Shown: positions 1 to 9,357, counted from the stretch's first letter. The stretch: 64,000 nt of DNA from Labilithrix luteola (GCF_001263205.1 NZ_CP012333.1:2976001-3040000); one strand, 5' to 3'. The notes: generated by a model from the sequence alone, not told the origin. Made by a program: numbers and translations.

Positions 1-1
1 G

Positions 2-115
2 CTTGCGCACCCGGTGCTGATCGATGGGCGCCGGGTCGTCGACGCCGATGCGGCGGAGAAGGCAGGCTTCGTGTTCCGCGCGGTGGGTCGCGGCAAACGC
101 CGCCGGCAACGCTAG
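2..115 (+). CDS. C-terminal end of a UDP-sugar (probably UDP-glucose) 6-dehydrogenase, partial
   Basis: Only the last 37 codons lie in the window, ending at TAG 113-115. The visible peptide contains PVLIDGRRVVD followed by GFVFRAVGRG. This matches the usual end of UDP-glucose 6-dehydrogenases, where the NAD-binding C-terminal domain finishes with a 'DGRN..D' segment and a final 'G..Y..IGR'. Such enzymes oxidise UDP-glucose to UDP-glucuronate for polysaccharide synthesis. Its stop overlaps the stop of the convergent lipoprotein gene in a shared CTAG. The family call rests on one short segment, so another nucleotide-sugar dehydrogenase is possible. Confidence 0.55.
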   Translation, partial: LAHPVLIDGRRVVDADAAEKAGFVFRAVGRGKRRRQR

Positions 116-552
116 CGAGCGTAGACCTGCGTGGACGGGACTTGAACCTGGCGCGCGCCGTCGAAGACAGCGCCGGTCCAGATGACGTTCGCGGCTGCGC
201 GATCCTCGTCGATGTCTTCGTCTTTGAAGTCGACGTAGATCGAGTGTGATGCGTTGGGCGGAAGCTCGTAGGGCTTGTGGAGCGACGTCGTTCCCGAGGA
301 CCGTCCGAGGATGCGCCCCGTATCGAGCTGCAACGTGACCGCGTCACGATCGACGGTGAGATACGACGGCGAGAGATTCGTGAATGTGACGCGGACGAAG
401 AGCCGATTTTTGCGGCGGTAGATTTCCTGCGGAACGATGCGCGTCTCCTCCGTGGCCACCGGCTGGGCGGCCCAAGAGTGCTTCGAGCCAAGGCAGCCCG
501 TCATCGCGGGAGCCGCAGTGGCGAGGAGAATGGCAAGAGCCAGGCGCTTCAT
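112..552 (-). CDS. Small lipoprotein, DUF1425/YcfL-like, hypothetical
   Basis: A 146-residue protein starting at MKRLALAIL, with a hydrophobic signal and lipobox ending MTGC (Cys20), so it should be lipidated and exported. A longer reading from an ATG 21 bases upstream is possible but would place charged residues before the signal. The rest forms beta-rich sequence (RLFVRVTFTNLSP, then a stretch on 'potential' strand pairs) resembling the YcfL-type fold, in which conserved 'N.....L.V' strands follow the lipobox. No catalytic motif is visible. The stop codon shares CTAG with the convergent dehydrogenase gene. Function unknown. Confidence 0.75.
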   Translation of the reverse strand: MKRLALAILLATAAPAMTGCLGSKHSWAAQPVATEETRIVPQEIYRRKNRLFVRVTFTNLSPSYLTVDRDAVTLQLDTGRILGRSSGTTSLHKPYELPPNASHSIYVDFKDEDIDEDRAAANVIWTGAVFDGARQVQVPSTQVYAR

Positions 553-695
553 GTCCCTGGCCTTCTTGCACACGTCGAACCAACGTCAAGGAACCCCGGA
601 GCGCGCCTATTCTTCGCGATCCCCCAAAGCGATTGGGCGCGCGTGGCGCAATGAGCGTCATTCTGGCGCCCCGCCCGCCCGAGAGCGCCGCTCGT

Positions 696-1733
696 TCAGG
701 GCAAGGCGGCGGGCTGCTCGACCGGCTCGTTCGCCGGCAGCTCGCCCTTCCGACGGAGCGCGAGATACGGAATGGCTCCGAGCAGGGAGGGCACCATCTG
801 GCCGAGCAAGTAGACGTTGAACACCGTGGCGCCACCGCGCAGGCCGATCGCCGCGAACAGCCGATCGAAGGCCACGTGGCCCACGCCAAGCCCACCTGGC
901 GAGATGGGAAGAATCAACGTCAGCAGGCCGAGCGGAAACACGGTGGCGACGGCCGAGTACGCGACGTCTTGGTCGGTGACGACGCGCGTGAGAACCGTGA
1001 AGAGACCAATGGCGAAGGCGTGCTGCGCCATCGAGAGCAGCATCGCATAAGCAAGGTTCTTCGGGCTCGACGCGAGAAGGCGCATGGCCGCCACGAGCTG
1101 AGCGAGGATCTTGCCGATCTTCGTCGTGCCACCGATCCAGCGCTCGAGGTGGTGCCCCGCGCGATGCATCACGAGAACGAAGACGGCCGGACCGACGATC
1201 ACACCGGCACCGAGGAGGAGCACGGCGCCGGCGATGGGGCGCAGCAGGGGATCGGCGAACAGCGTCTGCCCCCGAACCAGGGTGACCATGCTGGCGACGG
1301 CCACGAGACCTGCGAGCCCCAGGAGCCGCTCGACGAAGACGATGAGGAGGATCGTCGTGCGCTTTTCTGGCGCCGCGTCACGCGCCACGTAGAGCGCCTT
1401 CACGACGTCGCCGCCGACGTTGCCGGGAATGACGACGTTGAAGAATATCGCCGTCAGCTGCAGCTGCGCGAGGCGAGCGAGCGGGGCTCGGACGCCCGGA
1501 ATGGCAAGAAGCGCTCGCCAACGAAGTGTTGCCGTCGCGACACTGAGCGCGAACACGCACAGGTCGAATGCAAGGAGCCACGGCTTTCGGAAGAAGACAC
1601 CGAGGGCCCCGAAGTCGAGGGCGCCCGACCGGATGAGCCAGCCGATCAGCACGGCCGCGACCGCGACCTTCACCGTTAGAAAGACCCGAGTTTTGACGTT
1701 GGAGGTCGTCTTCGGCGGGGTTTCGGCGCTCAA
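696..1733 (-). CDS. Integral membrane protein of the lysylphosphatidylglycerol-synthase TM / UPF0104 family
   Basis: About 345 residues with roughly eight hydrophobic helices. Family hallmarks are visible: an early 'WLIRSGALDF' helix end, the motif VIPGNVGGDVVKALYV and later PISPGGLGVGHVAFD. These two glycine/proline motifs are typical of the membrane domain of MprF-like and UPF0104 proteins, which move or flip lipids or lipid-linked glycans. No aminoacyl-transfer domain is present, so a transport role in envelope glycolipid assembly is more likely than lysyl-PG synthesis. The start is uncertain: TTG at 1733 gives a usual N-terminus, while GTG at 1673 would shorten it by 20 residues; neither has a clear ribosome-binding site. 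It is divergent from the sugar aminotransferase gene. Confidence 0.8.
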   Translation of the reverse strand: MSAETPPKTTSNVKTRVFLTVKVAVAAVLIGWLIRSGALDFGALGVFFRKPWLLAFDLCVFALSVATATLRWRALLAIPGVRAPLARLAQLQLTAIFFNVVIPGNVGGDVVKALYVARDAAPEKRTTILLIVFVERLLGLAGLVAVASMVTLVRGQTLFADPLLRPIAGAVLLLGAGVIVGPAVFVLVMHRAGHHLERWIGGTTKIGKILAQLVAAMRLLASSPKNLAYAMLLSMAQHAFAIGLFTVLTRVVTDQDVAYSAVATVFPLGLLTLILPISPGGLGVGHVAFDRLFAAIGLRGGATVFNVYLLGQMVPSLLGAIPYLALRRKGELPANEPVEQPAALP

Positions 1734-1805
1734 GCACTGGGGGCATACCAGGGGGCGCCGACGCTGGCAAAGGCTAGGCGTTCGCACTATAAGTTCGTGC
1801 TCGCG

Positions 1806-2921
1806 ATGCCGGTTCCCTTCATCGATCTCCAGCGCCTCGTTGGTCGTATCCGTGCCGATGTCCTCCCCGAGTGGGCAGACGCCCTCGAGAAGTGTGAGTT
1901 CGTTGGAGGACCACGGGTCGCGTCGCTCGAAAAGAAGCTCTCGACCACCCTCGGCACGCCGCGCGTCGTGTCGTGTGCGAACGGAACGGACGCCCTGCTC
2001 GTCGGCCTGCAGGCTCTCGGTGTGAAGCCCGGTTCGAAGGTCGCCCTTCCGAACCTCACCTTCTGGGCAACGTTCGAAGCCGTCGCTCAACTCGGTGCCA
2101 CGCCGGTCCTGATCGACATCGATCCCGACGACCTGCAAATGAGCCTCGCGGAGCTCAAGTCCGCCCACGACGCTCACCGCTTCGATGCGGCGATGCTCGT
2201 CCACCTGTACGGCTGGGCATCGTCCCAGCTCCGCGAAATTCGTGCATTCTGCAAAGAGCGCGACATCGGTCTGCTCGAAGACGGCGCCCAGTGCTTCGGC
2301 GTCGAAGCGCACGGCGAGCCCGTGCTGGCATCAGCCACCGTCGGCACGCTCTCGTTCTACCCCGCGAAGGTCATCGGCGGCGCGATGGACGGCGGCGCGA
2401 TGACGATGCAATCGGAAGCTCACGAGAAGGTCATCCGGTCGCTGTGCAACCACGGCCGCGCCGACCACTACTCGTACGCGCACGTCGGCTGGAACTCGCG
2501 CATGGGCGGCGTTTCCGCGGCATTCCTCCTGCGCATGCTCGACGAGCTCCCGGCCATCCTCGAGTCGCGCCGCAAGGCCGCCACGTTCTACCGGGAGCGC
2601 CTCGCGTCGGAAGCGAAGGTTCGCGTGTACGGTCCGCCGGCCGGCATCGTCGAGAACGGCTATCTCAACGTCCTCACCGTCGAAGGGAAGAAGGGCCAGG
2701 AGATCGTCGATGCCCTCAAGGCCGCCGGCATCGGCGCGGCGCGCACGTATCCGGAGCCGATGAGCGCACAGCCGCCCGCGAAGGCCGCCGGCGCCATCGC
2801 CCACGGCGACCTCACCCAGTCGCGCCGTATCTGCGAGAGCGTCGTCAACCTCCCACTCTTCTTCGGCATCACCGATGACGAGTGCGAGCAGGCCGTTCGC
2901 GCGCTCCTCGCCGCCATCTGA
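1806..2921 (+). CDS. DegT/DnrJ/EryC1/StrS-family sugar aminotransferase (WbpE-like)
   Basis: A 371-residue PLP enzyme of the family that aminates keto-sugar nucleotides with glutamate. Visible are the N-terminal VPFIDLQR, the cofactor-loop CANGTDALLVGLQAL, LLEDGAQCFG, and the Schiff-base lysine in SFYPAKVIGGAMDGG (Lys188). The ATG at 1806 is preferred to an in-frame GTG at 1797 because it gives the usual family start. The Gfo/Idh oxidoreductase follows after 31 bases, so the pair probably oxidises and then transaminates position 3 of a UDP-sugar, as WbpB and WbpE do on UDP-GlcNAcA. A WbpD-like acetyltransferase sits 7 kb away. The exact sugar substrate is inferred. Confidence 0.9.
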   Translation: MPVPFIDLQRLVGRIRADVLPEWADALEKCEFVGGPRVASLEKKLSTTLGTPRVVSCANGTDALLVGLQALGVKPGSKVALPNLTFWATFEAVAQLGATPVLIDIDPDDLQMSLAELKSAHDAHRFDAAMLVHLYGWASSQLREIRAFCKERDIGLLEDGAQCFGVEAHGEPVLASATVGTLSFYPAKVIGGAMDGGAMTMQSEAHEKVIRSLCNHGRADHYSYAHVGWNSRMGGVSAAFLLRMLDELPAILESRRKAATFYRERLASEAKVRVYGPPAGIVENGYLNVLTVEGKKGQEIVDALKAAGIGAARTYPEPMSAQPPAKAAGAIAHGDLTQSRRICESVVNLPLFFGITDDECEQAVRALLAAI

Positions 2922-2952
2922 AACGCGACTCGTCGCAAAGGACTCGGAGACC

Positions 2953-4005
2953 ATGGCAGCCAAGATCAAGACCGTGCTCGTCGGCCTCGGCCGCATGGGA
3001 AAGAACCATCTCCGCGTCCTGCGCGACACGCCAGGCATCGACCTCAAGGCGGTCGTCGATGCACAGGCCGTGCAGCCGGGTGACCTCGGTTCGATCGGCT
3101 TCTGCCGTACGCTCGCCGAGCTCAAGTCGATCGACTTCGACGCGGCCGTCATTGCCACGCCCACGGCCACGCACCACGCCGTCGCGCTGGAGCTCATCGG
3201 CATGGGCAAGCACCTGCTCGTCGAGAAGCCGATCGCGAGCACGTTCGAGCAAGGGCGTGAAGTCCTCGAGGCCGCGGCCAACAGGGGCGTGAAGCTCGCC
3301 GTCGGTCACGTCGAGCGTTTCAACCCGGCCGTACGCAAGCTCCGTGAGATCATCAAGGAGGGCTTCCTCGGAACGCCCATCCACTTCTCCTTCACGCGCG
3401 TCGGTGGTTATCCCGAGACCGTCATCACCGGCAACAACGTCATCCTCGACCTCGCCGTGCACGACATCGACGTCCTGCGCAGCCTCGTCGGCGCGGTGAA
3501 GCTCGAACATTCGATGTGCCACGTCACGTGGCGCGAGAACGTCTTCGACACGGCCGAGATCTTCCTGGCGTCGAGCACGGGCGCGAGCGCCAGCGTGCAC
3601 GTCAACTGGATTACCCCCACGAAGATTCGCAGCATCCGCGTCACCGGTACGCGCGGCGTCTGCTTCGTCGACTACATCCTCCAGACCTGCGAGCTCTACG
3701 GCGGCAGCCTTCTCCGCCCCGTCGAGCCGACGAACATCCACTCGTTCGACTCGATCCAGGAACTCTATCGCGCGACCGACAAGATCCAGTTCGGTGTGCA
3801 GAAGGAGGAGCCGCTCCGCGCGCAGGCGAAGCAGTTCCATCGCTTCGTCACCGAAGGCGATGCCGGCGAGCTTTGCACCGGTCGCGATGCCCACGCGGCC
3901 GTTCTCCTCGCAGAACGCGCCATGCAGGTCGAGCAGACGCGCGCCCGCCCGACGTCACTCCCGCCCAACGACGGGCTGCTGACCGCCGCCGACGAGTGGA
4001 TCTGA
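2953..4005 (+). CDS. Gfo/Idh/MocA-family NAD(P)-dependent sugar oxidoreductase (WbpB/WlbA-like)
   Basis: A 350-residue protein with an N-terminal Rossmann fold (GLGRMGKNH) and the EKPIA motif whose lysine is catalytic in the family. Next comes the alpha/beta C-terminal domain with GHVERFNP and the DLAVHDIDVLRSL helix carrying the conserved Asp/His. The ATG at 2953 is chosen because a GGA-rich ribosome-binding site precedes it and the Rossmann strand begins at once; an upstream in-frame extension overlaps the aminotransferase end. With the preceding aminotransferase it likely forms a two-gene operon making a 3-amino sugar nucleotide. Substrate is inferred from neighbours. Confidence 0.9.
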   Translation: MAAKIKTVLVGLGRMGKNHLRVLRDTPGIDLKAVVDAQAVQPGDLGSIGFCRTLAELKSIDFDAAVIATPTATHHAVALELIGMGKHLLVEKPIASTFEQGREVLEAAANRGVKLAVGHVERFNPAVRKLREIIKEGFLGTPIHFSFTRVGGYPETVITGNNVILDLAVHDIDVLRSLVGAVKLEHSMCHVTWRENVFDTAEIFLASSTGASASVHVNWITPTKIRSIRVTGTRGVCFVDYILQTCELYGGSLLRPVEPTNIHSFDSIQELYRATDKIQFGVQKEEPLRAQAKQFHRFVTEGDAGELCTGRDAHAAVLLAERAMQVEQTRARPTSLPPNDGLLTAADEWI

Positions 4006-4086
4006 AGGCGAGCGATGGCGGAGGCGGCCTTCCACGGTCGCCGTCCGCCACGTCGTGAGCTTGCCTGCGCGGGTCGTTTCAGTCCG

Positions 4087-5514
4087 TCACCGCAGCGGCG
4101 CGTACGAAATCGTCGTGGCGAGCGCGCCGTCCTTCGGCAGCATGATGTGAGAGACCCGGTACTGCTCGTCGAACTCGAGAGGAACCAGGCGCCCCACTTC
4201 GGTGCGGAAGGCGCCGTAGCCGTCGAGGAGATCGCTGCTGACCAGCGTGAGATTGAGCGATGTGAATCCCGAGAATCCAATCTCGGCCGGCTTCGGGGTG
4301 AACGCCACCCAGTCCGCGACCTCCGCGGGCAACTCCGGGAAGCGAGCACTCGTCGCATTCGGCGGTAGGACGAACGACCATCGATATTTCGTCTGATTGT
4401 CCGCCTGGTAGTCGACGGCGCCCAGCGCACCATCGACCGTCGACATCCCCGCGGGCAACGTCCACGAGAGCTCGGGCCGTTCACGATTCGTCGCCGCGAG
4501 GGTCATGTCCTTGATTGCCGGGGGAGCGGTTCCGAAGTCGAGCGTGACCGAGGACTTCGTCGAAGGGATTCGTGTCACGAGCGAGCGGGGCGTAGGGTAC
4601 GCACCGTCGAGAGCGGTGAACTGGTGAGCATCGGCGAATCCCGCGGCGAAGGCGAGCGATGCGGTTGCCGTCTTGAGATACATCGAGTCACTCGGGTACG
4701 CGACGTCTCCCAGGATGTCGTCGAGGTCGAGCTTGGTGTTCGTCAAAGAGCTCGGCGGGTTCAGGATGTTCACGGAGGCCATGGCGGCCGTGAACCACCA
4801 AGAACCGAGCGTGACGTCGACTCCGGCGGCGGGCGCTGGAGCGGGAACGCCCTTGAGGAAAGCGAACCCGTTGGTCCTGTCTCCCGCAGAGCGCCCCAAG
4901 ATTGCGTTTTGCGGACGAACGCACTCGGCGCGCATCGTGATCGATGCCGGCGTGCCGACGTTCTTTCCCTGGCGAGCAACTCCACACGAGCCGACATTCG
5001 CGTAATACCAACTGGACCCCATGACCTCACCGGGCAGCGTGACGGTGATGTGTCCGAGCTCTTCGCCACCCATGGGAGAGAAGTCCGTCACGAACAGCTC
5101 GTCGCCGGCCTCGACGGAGGTCCACGTGTGGACACTTCGAAGCCAGCTCGCTGCACCGAGAAGGACGCTGACTTGTGCCGGGATCGCCCCGGTGCTGACG
5201 GCCTTGCCGGCGGCGTCGGTCTTGGTGCTCCCGAGAACGGCCCCTGACGCATCGTGGAAAACGACGGTCACACCGGCAGCGGGCTTCATGCTCCGCACCA
5301 CGTTCACGGTCACCGCCTGCGGCAGGGCGGGCGCCGTATCGGCGACGTCGGCGTCTCCGTCGGGATTCGCGGCTGAGCCGGAATCCACCGGGCTAGCGTC
5401 CCAATCGTTGGGTGTCGGACACTTCGTGACCTCCTGTCCCTCGTCCGAGCTGCAGGCCACGATCACACAACCGATAACCAAGATTGGCGCAAACCCAAGG
5501 ATGGCACTTCGCAT
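4087..5514 (-). CDS. Large hypothetical lipoprotein with carboxypeptidase-regulatory-like segment
   Basis: A 475-residue exported protein. Translation from MRSAILGFAP gives a signal peptide with lipobox IVAC (Cys21), followed by an Asp/Ala/Pro-rich linker of about 45 residues typical of outer-surface lipoproteins in this genome. Residues about 70-130 (VRSMKPAAGVTVVFHDASG, then TKTDAAGKA) resemble the beta-sandwich repeats that display a 'V.GA.V...D..G....T.T...G' pattern. The rest is beta-rich with no recognisable catalytic site. An in-frame upstream ATG exists, but the lipobox distance favours the start given. The 185 bases upstream are relatively AT-rich and probably hold its promoter. Function unknown. 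Confidence 0.75.
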   Translation of the reverse strand: MRSAILGFAPILVIGCVIVACSSDEGQEVTKCPTPNDWDASPVDSGSAANPDGDADVADTAPALPQAVTVNVVRSMKPAAGVTVVFHDASGAVLGSTKTDAAGKAVSTGAIPAQVSVLLGAASWLRSVHTWTSVEAGDELFVTDFSPMGGEELGHITVTLPGEVMGSSWYYANVGSCGVARQGKNVGTPASITMRAECVRPQNAILGRSAGDRTNGFAFLKGVPAPAPAAGVDVTLGSWWFTAAMASVNILNPPSSLTNTKLDLDDILGDVAYPSDSMYLKTATASLAFAAGFADAHQFTALDGAYPTPRSLVTRIPSTKSSVTLDFGTAPPAIKDMTLAATNRERPELSWTLPAGMSTVDGALGAVDYQADNQTKYRWSFVLPPNATSARFPELPAEVADWVAFTPKPAEIGFSGFTSLNLTLVSSDLLDGYGAFRTEVGRLVPLEFDEQYRVSHIMLPKDGALATTISYAPLR

Positions 5515-5699
5515 TTGGCGCCACCATCGCGCGCCGTGGCCACCGCTGTAAAGAGATGCAAACGGCCCACACGAGCCCACCGGTATTCGGAACTCGAACT
5601 ACGTAAAGCCCGAAAAACATCGCTACGGACGAATGCGCAAATACCCAATTGTATCTTCGCTTCGAATTGTGCCTTAGCGTCGATCGCGACGTTGCAATC

Positions 5700-6308
5700 T
5701 CACTGCGTGGGATACGACGACTTCGCGCCGTTCTTGCGCGCTTCTTCCTCTTTCTTGCGAGCCTGAACGCCGTCTTCGTAGGCCTTGCTTCGTGCGCGGG
5801 CATCTTCGAGCTGAGGCACGTACGAGGTCGTCATCGTCGACGCGATCTCCTCGAGCGCACCTTTCAGCTCGGGGAACGGAACTTCGTCCTTCTCGACGAG
5901 GACCTTCCATCGATTGGCCTGCGAGCTGCGCTTCATCTGGAAGCCCACACCTCTCGAGCCCCAGCCCGACGAGACGTGGATGACGACGCGACGATCGCTG
6001 TCGGAACACGGCGTCACGAAGGCCACATCCAGGTGGTTCCTTCGGCCGCTCTTGTCGCGCGTTGCATAATCGATCTGACAGGCGTCGAGCGGCATGAGCT
6101 GCGCCTGAATCGGTGCGAGGTCCTCGAGATCACCGACGTTCGAGGTCGTCAGGAATCCGCCCTTCTTCATGCCGATCGTGAGCACGCCGAGCACAACGCC
6201 CGAGAGGGCACCGATGAAGATGATCATGCCCGCCCGCGGCCGCCCGCGCGTGGGCTGACCAGTCTGAATCGGTGCGTCGCGGTAGGGCTGATTGGTTTGG
6301 GATTCCAT
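5700..6308 (-). CDS. Hypothetical single-pass membrane protein
   Basis: 202 residues. After about 25 polar residues there is one transmembrane helix (MIIFIGALSGVVLGVLTIGM), then a soluble domain that contains CQIDYAT and a Cys-containing strand FVTPCSD. The last 40 residues (from QLEDARARSKAYEDG) are charged and probably helical or coiled-coil. The start at MESQTNQ is preferred to a longer Arg-rich version. No family recognised. It lies alone between a lipoprotein gene and the Uma2-like gene, and nothing in context suggests a role. Confidence 0.65.
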   Translation of the reverse strand: MESQTNQPYRDAPIQTGQPTRGRPRAGMIIFIGALSGVVLGVLTIGMKKGGFLTTSNVGDLEDLAPIQAQLMPLDACQIDYATRDKSGRRNHLDVAFVTPCSDSDRRVVIHVSSGWGSRGVGFQMKRSSQANRWKVLVEKDEVPFPELKGALEEIASTMTTSYVPQLEDARARSKAYEDGVQARKKEEEARKNGAKSSYPTQ

Positions 6309-6694
6309 TCCGCTGAGCCCTTCGGGAAAGCGTCCTCTGGGACGACGAGGCATTCTAGCAGGACAAGGGCGTAGTCATCGGCGATGCACGGTCGTAGCTT
6401 GGATCTTCGAGGTTCGAAGGAAGGCAACTCCACACGGCGCTTCGCCCCCTCATCGAACGAGCTCACGATCAGGCGATGTGGTTCGCCTCCGACGACAGCG
6501 ATACGCAAGCGGAACGATGTGAGGCCTGGTTCCGCCGTGTCGAGACGTAAGCGGAGGCCGGCAACCGGCGCAGGCCACACCGGATCTGGCCAGGGCCACG
6601 CGACGCGTGGGCAACGTCGCGGAATTGCATCGTCGAGCTTCGGCATGGGCCGTGCTCGGCGGCGGGCATGGCGCTGCGAGCTATACTCGAAGGC
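6309..6694. other. 386-bp gap with a weak coding-like stretch on the minus strand
   Basis: No convincing gene. On the minus strand a frame starting at an ATG at 6646 runs without stop for about 110 codons into the hypothetical gene below. Its peptide (for example LTSFRLRIAVVGGEPHRLIV) looks more protein-like than chance, but third-position GC is lower than in neighbouring genes and the end overlaps the start of the 5700-6308 gene. It may be a decayed gene. The plus strand just before 6695 holds the Uma2-like gene's leader. Confidence 0.3.
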
Positions 6695-7255
6695 ATGCCG
6701 AGGCGACCCGAGCGACCCGCGACGTACGCCGATATCGAGGCCCTGCCGCCGAACGTCGTCGGCGAGATCATCGCCGGCATTCTCTACACGCATCCGCGTC
6801 CGGCCATCCCTCACGCAACCGCGACGAGTGTGCTGGGTGGCGAGCTCGGTCCGCCGTTTCATCGCGGCAAAGGAGGGCCTGGGGGTTGGGTGATTCTCTT
6901 CGAGCCCGAGCTCCATTTGATTGAAGACGTCCTCGTGCCCGACATCGCGGGCTGGCGTCGCGAGCACATGCCCGAAATCCCCAACGGCGCGTACTTCACG
7001 CTGGCCCCCGACTGGGCCTGCGAAGTTCTCTCGCCTTCCACCGAGCTCGTCGACCGCGCGCGGAAGCTTCCCGTCTATGCGCGCGAGAAGGTGACGCACG
7101 TGTGGTTCGTGCAGCCGATCGCGCAGCTGCTCGAGGTCTACCGACTCGATGGCGAGACGTACCGGCTCGTGGCCACGCACGGTGCCGACGAAGTCGTGAG
7201 GGCCGAGCCGTTCAGCGCCATCGAGCTCGAGCTCGCGGCGCTCTGGGCTCGTTGA
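6695..7255 (+). CDS. Uma2-family (DUF820) PD-(D/E)XK-like endonuclease
   Basis: 186 residues, the usual length of Uma2 proteins. It opens with the helix-strand ATYADIEALPPNVVGEIIAG, where the glutamate is conserved. It continues with VLVPDIAGWR (the acidic PD motif), CEVLSPSTELVDR (conserved Glu and SPS) and the YAREKVTHVWFV segment with the active-site lysine. These match the restriction-enzyme-like fold. Such genes are multiplied in cyanobacteria and myxobacteria; their biological role is unsettled. Start: ATG 6695 fits family length; an in-frame ATG 27 bases upstream would add nine residues. It is a single gene convergent with the TMTC-like gene, with 3 bases between the stops. Confidence 0.88.
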   Translation: MPRRPERPATYADIEALPPNVVGEIIAGILYTHPRPAIPHATATSVLGGELGPPFHRGKGGPGGWVILFEPELHLIEDVLVPDIAGWRREHMPEIPNGAYFTLAPDWACEVLSPSTELVDRARKLPVYAREKVTHVWFVQPIAQLLEVYRLDGETYRLVATHGADEVVRAEPFSAIELELAALWAR

Positions 7256-7258
7256 ACG

Positions 7259-9352
7259 CTATTCCTTCGGGCCTTCGTTGTAGCCGCGGGGGCGGTACTT
7301 CGGATCGACACCGTTGTGCTCCTCGCCATGCTCGAGGATGTCGCGACCGAGGTACTCGAGCCAGGTGCCCGGGTACTTGTCTTTGAGGGTGTCGAGTTCC
7401 TTGCGCTCGCCCGTTTCGGCTCCGAGCTGCTTCTCGTCCCACAGGCACTGGAGTGCCAGAGCGATGAGGTTCACGTCGTTCGGCGCAAGCTCGAAGCCGT
7501 GCACGTAGTGCGGCCATGCCTCGGGCGCGCGGTGAAGACGACAGAGTGTGTCACCGAGATAGATGCTCGCCATCGGCCACTGCGGAGCGAGCTCGAGAGC
7601 AACCTGATTCGCGGCGAGGCGCTCGTTGAGGTCGCCTCGGGCGCCCTTCATGACGGAGTAATTCAGATGTGCCTTGGCACTTCGAGGAACGGCCTTGCGC
7701 GTGGCGTCCCAGAAGGCGAGATCGTCGGCGTAGTCGTTCGCATGGCGGCGCGCGGCGAAGCCCTGGAAAAGGAAGAAGGCGACCACGCCACCGATGACGA
7801 CGTAGCGCACCGGCCCCGTGCGAAAGCGCGCGAGCAGCGCATCGAAGGTGATGGCGAGCGCGATGCTCGATCCGATGACCGGGAAGTACCAGAACCGCTC
7901 CGCTCGGATGGTGGGCAGGAGCACCGGGATGTTCGAGACCGGAAAGTACGAAACGGCGATCCAGAGCAGACACGCACCGATGACGGGACGCAGATCCAGA
8001 CGGGTATCGACGCCTCGTGACGGCGCAGCCTGGTGGATGACGACCTCACCAAACTCGTTCGTCGAGTAGTCCTGCTTCTCGACCGCCGGTTTCGTTCGCC
8101 ATCGCCTCCAGGCGGAGAAGCCGAACCAAGTGGCGATCGGAAACGGAAGCAGCATCGCAAGACCGCCGAGGACGTTCTCGATCGCGAAGGCGTTCGTGGG
8201 GACGGGCTCCTGCGGCGCGGAGTAGTCACCGGAGAGCGTCCACGGAAAGACGACCTGCTCGAGCCCTCGGAAGTACACGCGCAACGCGCCCGACACGCGC
8301 GGGAGGCCGTGCGCATTGACCAGCGGGTTGTTGAGCGGGTCCTTCGGCAACGTCGGCTGCGCGTACCAACGCAGTATCGCGGCGAACGTTCGGGCGGCCA
8401 GCGGCTTGTCGGCGTTCGCTTCTGCCGATAGCTCGGGCGGCATGGGCGCCGGAAACATGCGTCGTCGGGCTTCGACGTAGAGAACGAACGCTCCCGCCGC
8501 GACCACGAAGGCAAGCGCCGCGCGGAGCCAGCGACGGGGCTTCTCGGGATGCGTCAGCTGCGCGGTCAGAAGCACGGTGACCGGCACGAGCGGCACGCAG
8601 ACGAGCGCCGTCTCCTTCGAATAGAGGCCGAACAGCGTCGCGAAGAAGACGCCGAGCACCATGAAGGGCATGCGCGCGAAGATCGCGTAGATGGCGAGCA
8701 GTGCACCCGTTCCACCGAGCACGTCGGCGATGCCCACCACGCCGCTGACGGCCTCGGTCAGCACGGCGCTCGCCGTGAAGCACGCACCGGCGAGCCAAGC
8801 CGTGCTCCGCTTCTTCGTGAAGTGGAAGGCGATCATGCAGACGAGCGCCCCGTTCACTCCGTGGAGCAGAACGTTCACCCAGTGGTGCAGGAACGGCGTC
8901 TGCTCGCGCGCGCCGAGGCCCCACAGGGCGCGCCACACGAGATCCGGAATGGGCCGATACGAGCCGATGCTTCGGTCCGGTCCGAGGCCCCAGAAATCCC
9001 GGTAGAACGCGTCGACCCAGCGAAACTTCGGCTGCGCATCGGCAATGCTGCGCACGTAGGGGTTCGCGAGGAGCGCTTCCTGTTCGTCGAAGATGAAGTT
9101 CGTCTTCGTCGGATGCCTCGTGAAGAGGAGCATCGACAGGAAACAGAACGGAACGATGGCGATCCCGAGCGTGGGGTCCTCGCCGAGGAAGTAATCGCGA
9201 AGCCAGCCGCGCAGCGTGACGATGAACGGCTTCTTCTCGACTTCGGCCGCAGGCGGCACGACGGGCTCCTTCGCCGACGCTGGCGGAGCGGGGTCGACCG
9301 GAACGACCTCCGACGAGTCATCCTCCGTCCGCTCGGGCGATTCCACCGTCAC
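7259..9352 (-). CDS. TMTC-like membrane O-glycosyltransferase with C-terminal TPR
   Basis: 697 residues. After a 50-residue Pro/Glu-rich cytoplasmic head there is a polytopic GT-C domain of about ten helices. The first external loop reads FDEQEALLANPYVRS then FYRDFWG and GSYRPI, closely following the 'DD...I..NP.V....W...F..DFWG....SYRPL' pattern of TMTC O-mannosyltransferases. A later VFPWTLSGDYSAP matches their DUF1736 region 'P..LS.DY'. Two or three TPR-like helical pairs (about residues 585-660, AHLNYSVMKGARGDL onward) close the protein. GTG start; it begins 5 bases after the reductase gene, so it is the last gene of a minus-strand operon. It probably glycosylates exported proteins or lipids; donor and target unknown. 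Confidence 0.82.
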   Translation of the reverse strand: MTVESPERTEDDSSEVVPVDPAPPASAKEPVVPPAAEVEKKPFIVTLRGWLRDYFLGEDPTLGIAIVPFCFLSMLLFTRHPTKTNFIFDEQEALLANPYVRSIADAQPKFRWVDAFYRDFWGLGPDRSIGSYRPIPDLVWRALWGLGAREQTPFLHHWVNVLLHGVNGALVCMIAFHFTKKRSTAWLAGACFTASAVLTEAVSGVVGIADVLGGTGALLAIYAIFARMPFMVLGVFFATLFGLYSKETALVCVPLVPVTVLLTAQLTHPEKPRRWLRAALAFVVAAGAFVLYVEARRRMFPAPMPPELSAEANADKPLAARTFAAILRWYAQPTLPKDPLNNPLVNAHGLPRVSGALRVYFRGLEQVVFPWTLSGDYSAPQEPVPTNAFAIENVLGGLAMLLPFPIATWFGFSAWRRWRTKPAVEKQDYSTNEFGEVVIHQAAPSRGVDTRLDLRPVIGACLLWIAVSYFPVSNIPVLLPTIRAERFWYFPVIGSSIALAITFDALLARFRTGPVRYVVIGGVVAFFLFQGFAARRHANDYADDLAFWDATRKAVPRSAKAHLNYSVMKGARGDLNERLAANQVALELAPQWPMASIYLGDTLCRLHRAPEAWPHYVHGFELAPNDVNLIALALQCLWDEKQLGAETGERKELDTLKDKYPGTWLEYLGRDILEHGEEHNGVDPKYRPRGYNEGPKE

Positions 9353-9357
9353 CGCGC

